Below, piece after piece: positions 25,301 through 40,300 of a stretch of DNA of 64,000 nucleotides. Position 1 is the stretch's first letter; each line of letters starts with the position of its first letter. Where the stretch lies: the NCBI GenBank assembly GCA_963930775.1, contig OZ005697.1, forward strand, positions 5,292,292 through 5,356,291, in the 5' to 3' direction. The notes under the pieces are model-generated. The model was not told the origin of the DNA. It worked only from the letters and a program-made list of their open reading frames with translations, and searched no databases. Position numbers and translations under genes: made by a program. The DNA comes from Cliona cf. orientalis. Lineage: Eukaryota; Porifera; Demospongiae; Clionaida; Clionaidae.

Positions 25301-28300
25301 AGGAGGGCACACAAGTGATAGTGGGCTCTATATAAGACTATGGCAGTAAGCAAACATACTCTACAAGCTTCAGCTGTTCCAGTCATCCTCAAAGGTTTCT
25401 CAGGAGCATTTGCATACTGGCCATCTTGGATCATCTGCATCTTGCATCCAGCACGCTCCTGTTAAATAAGACACTAATTAGCATACAGACAAAATACATT
25501 TGTAGGCCAAAAGTACGTCAGTGATGAAGCTAAAACTTCACATTAATACCTACATAAGCACTACATGGTCAAGGGTGGTCATAAGCTATTGCAATGATGT
25601 GGTCGGAATCCCTATGATTATAATTCAATTTATGCATGTATCTTCGATTTACACAGTAATGAATGATTGAATTTCAATATTATGCTAGTGTGTACTGAGT
25701 ACACACTATGGTACGCATACACTGTATATATTAGCTCATGCGCAGCAGATTATCAAAAGTGGGGAATAGGGCTGGGACACAAGGCTATTATATGTAGCTG
25801 TGCTTTTTACGTACAAAAACTAATGCAGAATGTTAAATTTTAAGCCATATTAATATAATATATCTAACCAGGAGTACATTGCATGTACTCCTAATCTAAC
25901 TAAAGCACTATATCAAACAAATTGGGCCGTGATATAACACTTGCAAGGTACAATCATATTTGTTGCAACCAACAAAAAGATCATCACATTATTCTGCTAA
26001 ATGAGCCAATTACATACGTATACATGTAATCAAATGGAGCTACATGTACATCAATTTATGCGTGAGAAATTTATACGAATCGGTCAAAAGGGGGCTCTTG
26101 ATAAATTTAGCATGCATTGCAATGTATGTAATAGTTATATCATGGGCGCGAGGGATGTATGGCATTTATTGCACCGAAGCCCGAGGGCCTTGTGCCCAAG
26201 GGTTGAGGGTAATAAATGCCATGCATCCCGAGTGCGCGTGATAAAACTAGTTTATATCCCGTGGGCATAGCTACCGTATAGATACGCATAGAACACTAAA
26301 AAAAAAGAAAAGACAAGCTTATCTTAATCGAAACGGACACACAAAGTCGCTCTCTGAGTCAACTTCCCGAACGTTAATCGTACTTCTGAACGTCTCGTGA
26401 CTGAGGGGTGTGGTCAAATCCACACAGCTCGCTACAGCCATTCGACTCTTGACGATGAACTACCATCGTTAGCGTGACCTGCAACGTCGAGCTCAGAAGC
26501 CAAGAAACGAAGCTGGAGCTGTTGACTATCGGCTACGTGCCTACGCAGTAAGCTTACCTAGATACACCTATACTGTTTTGACTCGCGATCGATCGATCAA
26601 CGACTCTGCCCATCGCTTCGAACTGGCGACCTCCCGCTACCTTTCCCACCATATATGCTCCATTTAGTCTCGCGAGACGCTCCATTGATAATTTTACTTT
26701 TGTTGCTACCAACATGTTTATTGTTCAAGGCCTACAGTATTTAATATTGCACTTTGACTTCCCTTGAGCCACTAATATTGTACTGTGGGTTTCCTGGAGC
26801 TATTCATATTGCACTGTGGCTTACCTGAGGGTGTTCATATTGCACTGCTTGTCTCTAGGAAGTGCATTATGGTGTATATTTTACTTAGCAACAACATAGT
26901 AACGGGATATATCCCGTTACTATGTTATATCCCGTTACTATGTTGTTGCTAAGTAAAATATACACCATAATGCACTTCCTAGAGACTAGCAGTGCAATAT
27001 GAACACCCTCAGGTAAGCCACAGTGCAATATGAATAGCTCCAGGTAACCCACAGTGCAATATTAGTGGCTCAAGGGAAGTCAAAGTGCAATATTGAATAC
27101 CGCAGGCCTTGAACAGTAAACTTGTTGGTAGCAACAAAAGTAAAACTATCAATGGAGCGTCTCGGGAAAGCTAGGTAGCGGGAGATGCCGGTGCGAAGTG
27201 ATGGGCAGAGTCGTCGATCGATCGATCGATCGCGAGTCAACACGGTATACGCATATCTAGGTAAGCTTACTGCGTAGGCACGTAGCCTTGTTTTTAGGAT
27301 AGTCAACAGCTCGAGCATCGTTTCTTGGCTTCTGAACTCGACGTTGCCGGTCACGCTAACGATGGTAGTTCATAGTCAAGGGTCGGATGGATGTAGCGGT
27401 GTGGATTTGACCACACCCCTTGGCCACGAGACGTTCAAAAGTTCGATTGACGTTCGAACTTTTGAGAACTTGGCTCAGAGAGTGGCTTTGTGTGTCCGTT
27501 TCGAGAAAGATAAGCTTGCCTTTCTTTCTTTTTTAATGTTCTATGCATATCTATGGTAGCTAGCTATGCCCACGGGATATAAACTAGTTATAAAACGCGC
27601 ACTCGGGATGCATGGCATTTATTGCCCTCAACCCTCGGGCACAAGGCCCTCGGGCTTCGATACAATAAATGCCATACATCCCTCGCGCCCGTGATATAAC
27701 TATTACATAAAAAAATATGCAATCACTGCATAACTTTCATACCGTAGTGCCCCCAGGTAAGTGCCCATGGGCGCTTAAACATAACTCGGCTCGCATGGGC
27801 ACTTACCCGGGATCAAAATCCCATACATTTGTATAGAAGCTGCTACAGTGGCCCCTTGAAATGCGGGACACTATAGTAATTAAAAGTCGTGCATAAAATG
27901 TCGCTTTACGGTAGTCAAGTATAGTGTAAAAGGTTAGCCAGTCAATATTACATCAATGGCACTTGCAACATACATTTCTAATCTGCCACTAAAACAATCA
28001 CAAGCTTGTGTTGATCTGTATCACTCAGTATTCAGTCTCTGGTGCAACATATTGCAGGTATTTAAGGTATGAGTGCTACTACCCCAATTCTGAATTTGTG
28101 TACACAAGCAAAATCATATTTATTGCTGTGTGACTGCTCCTAGTCTCAATAATTATAATTATACAGTCACGGCTAGCTTAACTACCATCAGGATTTCATT
28201 GGGGGGGGGGGGGGGGGGGGGGGGGAATCGCACCCCCCCCCCTTGAGAGTAGCCACCATCGACACACATAATATATTATGTACATGGAAAAAATTTGAAT

Positions 28301-31300
28301 GGTGAAAGTGTCTAAAGTGGCAATTTTGCTTGTTAGCCCACAAACTAGGTGAAGCTTCACGCTACATGCGGTAGGAGATACATCCAACATTCGACTATTA
28401 AAATGGAGGGGAACAAGTGGATATATTGCTGACAGGCTTTTCCCCTATCGGATATATGCTCAGAAGTTACCAGAAACAGTCTCAGAGGTTGTACTGTTAA
28501 TTTTTCCTGGGGCAGCATACCCCCAGACACCCTAGGTACTGAGCACTACATCATTCTTTATATTTACGGATGAAAAAACATTTGAAGTAGTCCGGTCTGT
28601 CCCGCTTAACTCCGCAATTGTTGCATTTGCCTCCTTGACAAAATCCTAAATGAAACTCTGACCATTCACTGATCAAAAAAATGTAGGGACGTAATATGTA
28701 CCTTATCCCTGTAACACTAGAGAAATACAGGACCTATTTGGGGTGAGCCTGAGCTGAGGCTCCGTGGAACTGGACAGTAAACGAGACCCAAAAAGCCATC
28801 CAGATTGTGAAGATCATGGATACAGATCCAAGTACACCACGATGATAACCATGTACCTTCCCGATAGCCCCCTCCATGTAGTATCTATTCTATGCCACAG
28901 TTAATAGCTACTGTAGTTTGGCAAGAGAGCCATATAGCTGTCTCTATTTTTACAGTATCAGTGAGCAGCAAGTCCATCTCAATCGCCTTTCTCGCGCTGA
29001 GCTGACTGTGATTAATAATGACCTCTGTTTCGCTCTCTCCACCTTTGCAGCCTTGCTTCAGCGTTCATGGCAATATTTCTTGTCTTGTATCACTGCACTA
29101 TTAAAAAGTATGAGTGCAAATCTGCAATTAGCTAATTTAGAACAGCGTACATACAGCCTGTGGCCCAGGCATGAGAATGCACAATAGAATATTTTCGCGT
29201 TCATGTCCATAGGGCATTATATTTCACATGACTGACGTACCATAATAATATATATAGGATTCACGCACAAATGTGCTGGCTTGCTCAGGCTTGGCCCCAG
29301 TAATTCTTGTTTGTGTACTTTTTAGTCCTGCCATTCCTACTTTACCTTTCAATTTTATTGAATTGTTTTTTTTTTGTGCTTGTTACCATCCCTTTTTTGT
29401 TGCTCTCTGAGCAAGTTGGACTAGACTATAATAAGGTATTACGACAAGCCTTCAGCAATACATAATTATTAATAACGCAAGTACCATACTACTAGGTATG
29501 GAAAAAAATAATTTTAATTTTGAAAAACACGCTTTTCTGGTAAAGGTGGGTTTGGTCAGCGCATTGTATGATTGGGTGCGTCTTATACACCCTTTTGTCA
29601 TATAATGTGCATGCTCATAATGTGTTACCATGGTGAAGTCATGTGACAGAAATAAGTTCAGTGGCACTGGCGCCGTGCACCACCGCATCGATCGATCACG
29701 CGTGGTGCATGCGGCGCGGCCGCGGGCAGACTGTACTAGACCTAACAGAAGCCAGAGAACGTGCTAGGCCATGAAAAACTTCTATTTAGGGACCGGAGCA
29801 AACCTTAAAAACTAGAAAGTTTAATGCTGGTAGCAGCTTCTCTGGGTCTGGCAACGAGGCTAGTCACTGAGCTGACTGTTTGTATGCCGAGATGTAGAGT
29901 TCGCCTGCGGCCGTGGCCGCGGTACGTTAACGACGACCTAGTGAGGGGCGTGGCTATGACTCGCATGCGAACAATTTCGGCTTGTCATCCTGGATACGTA
30001 TACTATTATTATACCACTGCACCATTGAAATGAAGTTAAGAGTTAAGAAGAACATCATAATAGACAGCATTGATGAGTTACGCTAAAGAGGAACAAAAAC
30101 GAATAGAAACAAGTATAAAAAAAATGAAATTGAAGGGTGAAGTAGGGATGGGAGGGCCAAAAAGTACACAAACAAGATTTGTAGGGATAATCATGTCCAC
30201 TATACATTCCTACGCTTGCTTTTTGAGTAGGTGCAGGAATAAACTAATCAGGCAGTAATGCGACAGTCAATCCCCCCACCCCTACGAGCCATAACAATAG
30301 CTAGGGGATAACATGAATTTCTCTCGGTTAAGGATAGCACCAATGAATCATCGTCAACAGGCACATGATAGCTATGATCGAGAAAAGCAAGCGTAGGGAT
30401 GTATAGTGGACATGATTACCCCTACAAATCTTGTTTGTGTACTTTTTGGCCCTCCCATCCCTACTTCACCCTTCAATTTCATTTTTTTTATACTTATTTC
30501 ATTTTTTTTATACTTGTTTCTATTCGGTAGACTCTATAAGTAGGGATGGACCGGATATGCCATAATATATGTATATATGGTATATCATATATGTAATACA
30601 TTACAAATACCCAAATATCTCAAAATAAGTAATCTTGTGGAATTTCTAAGTGTGAAAATCAGAATCTTCAGCAAATTATCTATCTAACAAGACCAAGATT
30701 ATTCATCAAATCAATTGTATATGCCAGAATCAGATGTCAAAAAATGGCCATTTCTCTATCTTTCTTTCTTTCTCATTTCCAGGGCTAACTCAAGACTCGT
30801 AGTTGTGGTATTAGTATTTTGTGCTATACTATTGTGTATGCATATGTACCATATTATGTGATGTCATTATTATGTAATGTGTGTATGACGTCATGATGTT
30901 ATGTTCAGGCATACAGTGAAGTAGCTAGGATCAGTATCTACTTTAATCTGAGAGTCTAGCTCTAAAGTACCACGCAATACATGGTGGCAGCAGTGGTTAG
31001 TAGTGCATTTTCACTCTAGTATCTATTAGTTTGTGAAAGCAAGTGAGCAAACCTAGTTTTGACCAGCTTGTGGGCGAGCACGTGGACAAAAAGAATGGTT
31101 GCCACTTACCCTGTAGCACCCCCTGAACCGTTTAATTTCAAGTGTCCGAATGAATGGACCAAGTGGATCCGTGGGTTTGAAAGACTTCAGGACTCGATAC
31201 AAAATCCGAGGAGGCATAAATCAATGCTCTACTGTACATCATGGGGGACAACGCTGACGACATTTTTCAATCGTTTGAACTGTCTGTGGACAACCAGAAA

Positions 31301-34300
31301 GTCTACAAAACGGTGAAGGAAAAGTTCAACTTGTATTTTGTCAAGCGAAGGGACGTTATTTATGAAAGGGCTGTATTCAACAGGCGAAAGCAAGAAAACG
31401 AGGAGAGTGTTGAGACCTTCATAACCGCGCTATATTCGCTCACGGAACATTGCAACTACAGTAATTTACGCGAGGAAATGATTCGCGATCGAATGGTAGT
31501 GGGAGTTCGCGATTCCACTGTCATCGAAGCTACAGCTAAAAGAGACACTAACGCTAGACAAAGCCGTCACCCAAGTGAGGGAGGCCGAAATGATCAAGAA
31601 GCAACAGCCACTCGTACGTGGTGGGCAGAAAGAGGGCACCGCGAGTGTGAGTGCAATATAAAAAAAGGAGTACAAGTCAAAGCCAAAGAAAGGTTCACTG
31701 ACCAAGAAAAGTAACGAGTGGATCTGGATGTACTAGGTGTGGCAGATCACCTATGCATGATCGTCAACACTGTCCAGCCAGAGACGCCGTGTGCCATAAG
31801 TGCTCTAAGCGGGACCATTTCAAAGCAATGTGTAGATCGTCAAAGAAAGTGGGAAAGTTCACCAAGAAACTCCCAGTGAAGAGTGTGACTACGATCAAAT
31901 ATTTCTCGGAACAATCAGAACCGAAAACGGCAATCCCTGGATAGGACCACTCCAGGTGATGAATGAGAGAGTTGACTTTCACATCGATACAGGAGCCGAG
32001 GTGAGCGTGATTCACGACCAAGTGTACCAGCGACTAAACGGTCCACCACTCACCCCTCCTAATCAGACTCTGAGAGGACCAAGCAACGAGGCTCTGCAGG
32101 TCAAAGGTCGATTCTCTGTCAAACCTGTACGCGGTGACTACAAGACTGAACAAGAATTGTATGTCGCAGAAGGTTTACACAAACCATTGTTAGGACGTCC
32201 AGCCATTGAATCGTTGCGATTAGTACAGCGAGTACGAGGAGTTCAAACTGGGAAGCTAAACCCGATACAACAGTTCCCATCACTTTTCAATGGACTTGGG
32301 AAGCTTCAAGGAGAGTATACTATCAAGATACAAGAGGGAGCTACTCCATATTCCCTTACTACACCCCGATGTGTAGCAATACCGTTGATGAAGTCAGTGA
32401 AAGCCGAACTCGAACACATGGAAATGCTAGGAGTCATATCAAGAGTCAGTGAACCAACCGAATGGTGCGCTGGCATGGTTGTGGTGCCTAAACCCAACTG
32501 TCAAGTACGCATCTGTGTTGACCTAACCCAACTGAATGATAGTGTGTGCAGGGAAAGACATCCCCTTCCGGCAGTTGAACAAACATTGACCCAGCTGGCT
32601 GGTGCCAAATTATTTTCAAAACTCAATGCCAATTCCGGATTCTGGCAGATTCTTCTTTCCCCCCCGAGTCCATCCCTCTCACCACGTTCATAACCCCTTT
32701 TGGCTGATTCTGTTTTAACCGGTTACCGTTTGGTATTACATCGGCACCCGAGCACTTTCAGCGGCGCATGTCGGAAATTTCTGGCGATTTAAACTGAGTT
32801 GTATGTCTAATCGATGATGTCCTCGTACATGGAAAGTCCCAGGAAGAGCACGATGAACGATTATCGAAAGTCTTGCACAGGCTACAAAAGGAAGGCCCGA
32901 CACGTAACAAAGCGAAGTGCAAGTTTTCGCAACAAGAAGTTTCGTTCTTGGGACAAGTGGTCGACCAATCTGGAATTAAACCTGACCCCGGCAAAGTAGC
33001 AGCAATCCACAATGTGCCCATACCAACCAATGTTGGAGATATTCAAAGATTCCTTGGCACAGTGAATCAAATGAGCAAGTTCGCACCTAACCTGGCCGAG
33101 GTAACCAAGCCACTTCGAGACCTACTGATCAAAGGTAACCAGTGGGTGTGGGGAGAAGCTCAACAAAGAGCATTCGAAGAAGTCGAACAAATGTTGACAA
33201 TTACCCCAGTCCTTGCCTTGTTCGATCCCAAGTTCGACACAGTAGTCTCAGCGGATGCATCGTCGTACGGACTCGGAACCATCCTGCTTCAATGTCAACC
33301 AGGAGGCGAGCTGAAACCAGTCGCGTACATTTCAAGATCCATGACCACCACTGAGCAAAGATACGCTCAGATAGAAAAGGAAGCCCTGGCACTCACTTGG
33401 GCATGTGAGCGCTTCTCAGACTATCTAATTGGCCTCAAATTCCACATCCACACCAATCACAAACCGTTGGTACCGCTCTTCAGCACGAAGCAACTCGAAG
33501 AACTACCACTACGAGTCCAACAATTCCGTCTTTGTATGCCATTTTACAATTTCACACATTCCAGGCAAAGATCTAGTTATTGCAGACATGTTGTCAAGAG
33601 CTCCAGCAAGCGTACCGAGCAGTTCCGATAATCTCTTCCAGAAAGAAACTGTTGAAACAGTGATTCAAAGTCTTCCCGCGAGTGATGCTCAGTTGGAGAG
33701 AGTCAAACAGGAACAAGAACACGATGAAGTCTGTAAACAGATCAGAGAATACTGTCGAAACAGTTGGCCAGAAAAGTACGTTCTTGCCGGAGCGATATGT
33801 CCATACTACTCAGTACGAGCTGAAATCACAGTGGAGAATGGTCTACTCCTACGAGGAAACCGACTTCTAATCCCAGCATCAATGAGACTGGAAATCCTCG
33901 ACAAGATTCACACAGGCCATAAGGGCATCACTAACTGTCGAGAACAGGCCAGGCAGTCAGTATGGTGGCCGGGATTATCCACACAGCTGGAGGAACTAGT
34001 GAAGACCTGCCCTGAGTGTGTAAAGGCACAGAAACAGAGAGCTCAACCGTTGGTTACGTCTACCTTCCCAGAGTTACCATGGCAAAAAGTTGCTACGGAC
34101 CTATTTGAATGGGGAAGGAATCTTATTTGTTGATCGTTGATTACTACTCCCGATTTATCGAAATTGCCCAACTAAAGCGTACAACAGCCGAAGAAGTGAT
34201 TCGACATACGAAAAGTATCTTCGCATGACACGGGATTCCTGAGGTTGTAATCTCAGACAATGGCCCACAGTACAGTACTGATGCCTACGAACAGTTTGTA

Positions 34301-37300
34301 AGAGTATCAGTTTCAGCACATTACCAGTAGCCCGTACTATCCTCAAAGTAACGGAGAAGTTGAACGAGCTGTGGGAACCATCAAAATCTTCTCAATAAAG
34401 AGAAAGAGCCTTACCTTGCTATCCTATCCTACCGGTCTACTCCTCTACAGAATGGTTTCACCCTGTCAGAGCTGTTGATGAGTCGAAAGCTGAGGACAAC
34501 TGTGCCTATACCCTGGGAGCAGAGAAAGCAAAAAGTCCCAGACTTAGAGTCATTGCGAGCACGGGAGGAGGAGATAAAGAGAAGAATTTTGATATCCAAC
34601 AGAGAGTCAGAGACTTACCGGAATTGGAGGAAGGAGAGCTAGTCTGGATCCCTGATCGTCAATCAGAAGCTGTAGTACAGGAAGAAGTTGCACCTCGATC
34701 GTACAATGTATCCATTCCAGATGGTACAGTAAGACGCAACAGGAGAGATCAGATTCAAATGCCAGAGAGTAGTGAAGAACGCGTTCAAGAGTCAGATGAG
34801 ACTAAGAGTGAACCACCAGTGCGTCGAAGCACACGAGTATCACGTCCATTAGAACGTCTTGACCCAAGTTGGACTTAACTTTCAATCTCCTTTGTTTGAG
34901 AAGGGGAGATGTGGTATTAGTCTTTTGTGATATACTATTGTGTATGCATATGTACTATATTATGTGATGTCATTATTATATAATGTGTGTATGATGATGT
35001 CATGATGTTATGTTCAGGACTGATCAACACACAGTGAAGTAGCTAGGATCAGTATCTACTTTAATCTGAGAGTCTAGCTTTAAAGTACCACGCAATACAG
35101 TAGTTTGAGTATAAATCTACTCCATTTTGTAGCGTGCAAAGCAGTGGCAAGCTAATTTTGCGTTATCTTGACAGTTGCGTACGGCATATTATAACAATTG
35201 GGTGTGTCCGATATGCCATTTGTGATATAATGAGCATGCTCAGAATGTGTTGCCATGGTGAAGTCATGTGACTGTAGTCAGCGGCGCGTGCCATGGTATA
35301 GCGCTCGCGCTAGCCAGCCAGCTAGCTAGCTAGCTAGCAGTGTTATTTACACATCGGCCAGGAGATAGCCTCCTAGGCCAGTGCGAGCGCTAGTGCTAAA
35401 CCTAGCTATAGCGCTGGTGGCTACGCTAGCGCGCACAGTGCTAATGCTGCGCTGAATCGATCATGAATATGTAGGTTCGAGAAGCCGCCGTCTCGGGTGT
35501 GGCCCTTCAGCAGTCAGCCAGCTCAGTACCTCAGTGACAAAGATAGTCAGGAAATGATAGCAAAGACTACCTACCAACAAAGCTTAAAATTTTCTCCTTA
35601 AACCGAAGAGCCTCATGGCAGCAAGCTACTTTGTCAGGCACAGGAATATGAAGGGCGTGTCTACGAATTTTGCACGCACGTACGAACTTCATCTTCTATT
35701 GATGGTCAATGATGGACCATTGAGAGTTGAATGAGCAAACTATGTAAGATGGCATTCATGAATGACAATGAGAGCAATAAAAGCAAATATAAAAGTAATT
35801 AAACAAAATTAAGGATGAAATAGGGATGGCAGGGTCAAAAAGTACACAAACAAGATTTGTAGGGATAATCACATTCACTATACATCCCTCCACTTGCTTT
35901 TTGAGTATCTGGGTGCAAAAGCAATGCGACTGAATCAAAGCTGACTATCCTGAGCCATAATATGGGATGCTTTCTCCTGCATGCAAGTCGAGAACACTCG
36001 CTGAAGGATAGCACGAACAAGTCAACATCAATAAGCACATGATAATCGAGAAAAGCAAGCGTAGGGATGTACAGTGAATGTGAGTATCCCTACAAATCTT
36101 GTGTGTGTGTACTGTTTGACCCTGCCATCCCTACTTCATCCTTATTTTATAAGATGTTCATAGTAGTATCTCTTACTTGCAAAACTTTGATCATTTCTCC
36201 ACCTTTCCCTGAAAAAGGAGAAAATCTTTACAACAAAATCTCATACATATAGTATGCATGTTACTAGCTGCATGATTATAACAGTCCACATGCATCTAGA
36301 CTCAGTACATACTGTCTGGATAAAAACCAATTCTTTTGCAAAGTTAACATGCCTGCAAGAATCCCCAAACTTGGTCTGTGGGTGCAGTACCTTTGCCTCT
36401 TCAATATTTGTTGTTTAAGTGTGACAGTTGCTCTCCAGATTGGAACTAGGAGAGGTACCGTAGGCGTGGGTTTTAAGCACATACTTTCTTCCTGCTTTAA
36501 CTACTAGGAAATAGGCACACTAGCCATCTAGATAGCCTAGTCTTAGACTAAGAGCTACATAATACAATGAGTGGCTTATCTGTATCAAGCAGCTCTTAGA
36601 CTTACTTTTTTCCTGGTCGCCGTTTCTAGATACATGTCGGTTTCTTGATTTTGATCCCATGTGCATGCAAACTCTGCACGTCATTGTCGACCCTATCCAT
36701 CCGTATACGTGGGGTGCGGATTTAGTATCGACTTTTTAGCGTATCTAGGATTTAAGGGCATAGTTTCTTGCTGATTTTGCAATAGGTGCATGTACATGTA
36801 CTTAAAAAGCCACATCTATGGTATGACACCAAAAATATTTATTATATGCAGCATGTTGTACATGTACCACAGCCTTATAAAAGCAAAATTCCATTGAGGC
36901 TGAATTCTTATAAATATTTTCAGATTTTAATTATTCCTCCGGCCATCTTAGAATATTCTTCTGCCTGGATCTGCAACACCAGTTTTGGCAGATAAGTGTC
37001 TGGCGAGTTCATGAACATGTGGTGCACTGGGAAAGCAAGATTTGGATCCCTCAAACATTAGCAAATGAAAATATTATCATGCACATGATACATAGAAAGA
37101 CAGCCGAGTCAGGTGAAGCAGGGGGGAAGCGAAATGAACTTTTCTGCTTGAAATACTTAAAATGTTTCATACAACATGTGTAGGTACCTATAACCAGTCC
37201 AACTTTGTTAGCAGCAATCATAACTTCAAATACTTCTTGTCCAGGTTCAAGATTCATCTGAAAGGAAGATACAAGTACCTATCATTTCATAATGTAGGCA

Positions 37301-40300
37301 CATGAGTGCAAAAGCCTCAGGGTATTCAACAAACTTGCAAGTGCAATGACCAGTTACCTTGATGGCAAGTTACAGTACATGCTGCTACGAATTACGTAAA
37401 CAGATAGCACTATCATAGTGGTCAGCAGATACAACCTAAGCTTTTCAGCATTAGTCAGTCGTGTTATACTATGACTCAGAAGCAATCACTAGACCTGGTT
37501 TTGTTGAATAGAAGCCATTGGGATGCAAGAAAAACAGTGATGATTAGCAAAAAAATTTTAAACAAAGTCCTTCAGTAAAGCCACCTTAAAACACCACAAA
37601 TTAAGAACCCAATGAAATCTTGATCAATTGCTTTCGATGCATTAACGAGGCATGAAGCAAATTTCGTGGTTACAAACAAAAATACATACACACACGAGAT
37701 AAGATGATAAGATGTAGGACATACGACGTAGGATGTACCTGCAATTCTTTTGGCACATGGATATCACAAATTAAAAACTGAAAAACCAAGTAGGGAATGA
37801 TAGTACATAAAGTGAGTTGTAGTGTTATGTAGAATAAGCTGCTGGTATACGAGGTGCATTCTACCTCCTTTCTGTTTCCATACGAAAAGAAGCACTATCA
37901 TGCAAAAATCTCAACGTGATCGAACTGGACGGTCACGCATTCGCTTGAGATGGAAAGTACCGTACCGAGGGCACCGTTTACCAGTCCAGTTTTGGTATCA
38001 ATGTTACGATGTAGCATGACTCGTGCACCGACAGCTAGCAATAGCTAAGCAGTTGTCCTGCTACAGTCATTATTGAGCTGAAGTTTTCAAGCGCTATCGC
38101 TAACCAGTACTATTTAGTGGCAGTGAATAAGAAACTACGTGTCAACTCCCCGGTTAAAAAAGCATACTGTGTAGCATGGAAACTTTTGATGGAGAAAATT
38201 GTCACAATAGTTTCATGGTTTGAGAGCCATGCACCCATGAAAGTTTTATCCACTAAATTTGGGCATACCCCACCCACCTATACAATTAATTTAGAATTCA
38301 ATGAAAGTTCTCTCCCTCAAGCAGCAACGCTTGTAGAAGCAGGGTTCTAAATCAAGAGTAACCACACAAATGCATTACCATGATACCAATTACGTGCAAT
38401 TACGTCGTACCACATACATGTATTAGAGTATGCCAGATCAGCAGATGTATATAGTACACGCAAAGCCAAAGAGTGTAGTTAATAGCCAGTGATGAATTAT
38501 AGAACTATCGCAGACCTACAAACCATAACTGAGTGCGATCTAGCCACACCCCAAATTTGGTGCCTGCACGCACACCTAACATTATTGATCGAGGGGAGTG
38601 GTTTGCTGCAGCTTCCATCGATGAGTAATATGGAGTTGAAACTGGCAGTTATAAATAAGGGCATCATTTTTTTCAGGAATGTTTGGACTCCAGTCATCTG
38701 CAAGAGAATCTCTGAGATTATCCTGCATTGAAAGCTAAGAGAAACTGAAAACAAGCCTGGATAAGTGGAGATTCGAGCGAGCGACACGAGGGCCCAGAGA
38801 CCACACCCACCAATTTGCTTCGTGATGCATGATCGCCTTTATGTGCGCAAAGGAATGATTTGATATTGGCGGATTTTTTAATTTGGCAGTTGGCTGGTCA
38901 ACCCACCAAACCACCAAATTTAATTACATGGGAAATTTTTGAGGGATTCAATATTCACAGGTATATAGGGATCTTTATCATTAATTTTTGCTGATGCATG
39001 CATCAATTGTCTGCAAAACGGTAAAAATTTCTTATAATTATGCATGGTATACATACAAATGCACACAGCATACTCACTGGCATGTTGGTAGCACCTCCTG
39101 CATCTTCTACAACTTTGCTGACCAGCATTTTGGCTTTTCTGTAGTAATAGCAATCGCAATAGCACACTATCTCTTGTCATAGTGCATAGCATAATATTAT
39201 TTCTTCTGATATTCGGCACCTCAACATTATTAGACACCCATCACCGAATTACAGGAAATGGTACCGTATACATAGAAATTTCCATGGATAAAAAAAAATT
39301 GCCAAGCCCAGCTACCTTTGTATTGCAGAAACTTTTGGTGGAATAAATTTTCATCAATGTGGTAATTAAAGGTTGAGATATTATCTATCTAATCATTAAT
39401 GCAGGCCAAAAATTAGTGAAATAAATATTTCACCAATGAAAGCAGGTGGCAAAATTGGCGAAAATTTCCATGTATTGAGTAGTTTTTAATTTTTAGCAAA
39501 GGTTGCCACAGGTACATATCAATAGGAATAGATTGTGCATGCAGCTAGAACACTGAACATTTGCCTATATACAAACTGGGCTGTAGCTTGAGCATCATGT
39601 TATTTGTGCCCAAATTTCTGGTGCTACCACACTGCCATCATAGTGAAAATTATACATGTGTGTCCGTCCGCCAGAAAATAATTGATAAAAAAGGCTGTAC
39701 ATGTATATTTCAAGCAATGGAGTATTTGAAGCCAAAATTCAGTTCTTGCCTTTGCACATCTCACAAGAGAGATGGCAAGCAAACTAACAAATTTCTTAGC
39801 TAGCCAGTTGGCTAAGTTACCTGCTCGAACAGGACGTAGTAAATGCACACGCACCACAATAATACATGGCAACATCAGGGATATGCCATTCTAAACGACT
39901 ATTCTACCACACGATATATGACCTCTTCATACTTTGACAGCCATGAATATAACGCATACAATGTATTCGGGTACATGCTTGTATCATACTACATGTACAT
40001 GTATACATGTATGTATGTATGAGAATATAAATAAATGGGGGACAATCAAACCGGGTAAAGCAGGAGGTAAGCAACGCAAGTCTAGCCAGCCCCCTGCTTG
40101 TACTGTACGATCATGTAACCTCGCAAAAGAGGGCACGTTGAACTGTGTACCTCAGTACCGATACTAGCTACATGTGCAATGTGGTCACCATATACAATGT
40201 GTGTGCATACTCATAAACTTACTCTACTGTATCTGGTAATCCACAAATTGTGACATTTCTCTCACCATTTACTTCAGTTCCATCTACATACAAGTACAAT

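Larger units (their letters stand above)
30804..35099 (+). mobile_element. Ty3/Gypsy LTR retrotransposon, degenerate
   Basis: A 4296-bp element with LTRs at 30804-30981 and 34910-35099 and a 5-bp duplication gtagt (30799-30803 and 35100-35104). LTRs begin TGTGGTATTAG and end GCAATACA. A TGG-starting primer-binding site (TGGTGGCAGCAGTGG) follows the left LTR, and a polypurine tract (GAGAAGGGGAGA, 34898-34909) precedes the right one. Domain order is gag, zinc knuckles, protease, reverse transcriptase, RNase H, integrase, which is the Ty3/Gypsy order. Several stops and frameshifts make it non-functional. The LTRs differ by about six substitutions and two indels by eye, so the insertion is not very recent. 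Confidence 0.9.
30524..36146 (+). repeat. AGTAGGGATGG repeat, copy 3, split by a Gypsy element
   Basis: 5' part 30524-30803 and 3' part 35100-36146, ending in the hairpin (35800-36146). The join across the retrotransposon is seamless once one gtagt is removed: the text GGGCTAACTCAAGACTC-GTAGTTTGAGTATAAATC-TACTCC agrees with other copies. It ends about 30 bp before exon 9 of the KH-domain gene. Confidence 0.75.

Noticed and set aside
26400..26690. Possible tRNA-derived SINE (a GTTCGAA-like box in CAGTTCGAAGCG on the complement)
   Set aside because: No matching A box or tRNA fold could be built, and the segment is explained as an arm of the palindrome.
37188..37257. ATG at the start of FUBP-like exon 8 as a translation start
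   Set aside because: It follows directly on a good acceptor (CTTTCAG), and the upstream exons encode a complete KH1 in matching phase.
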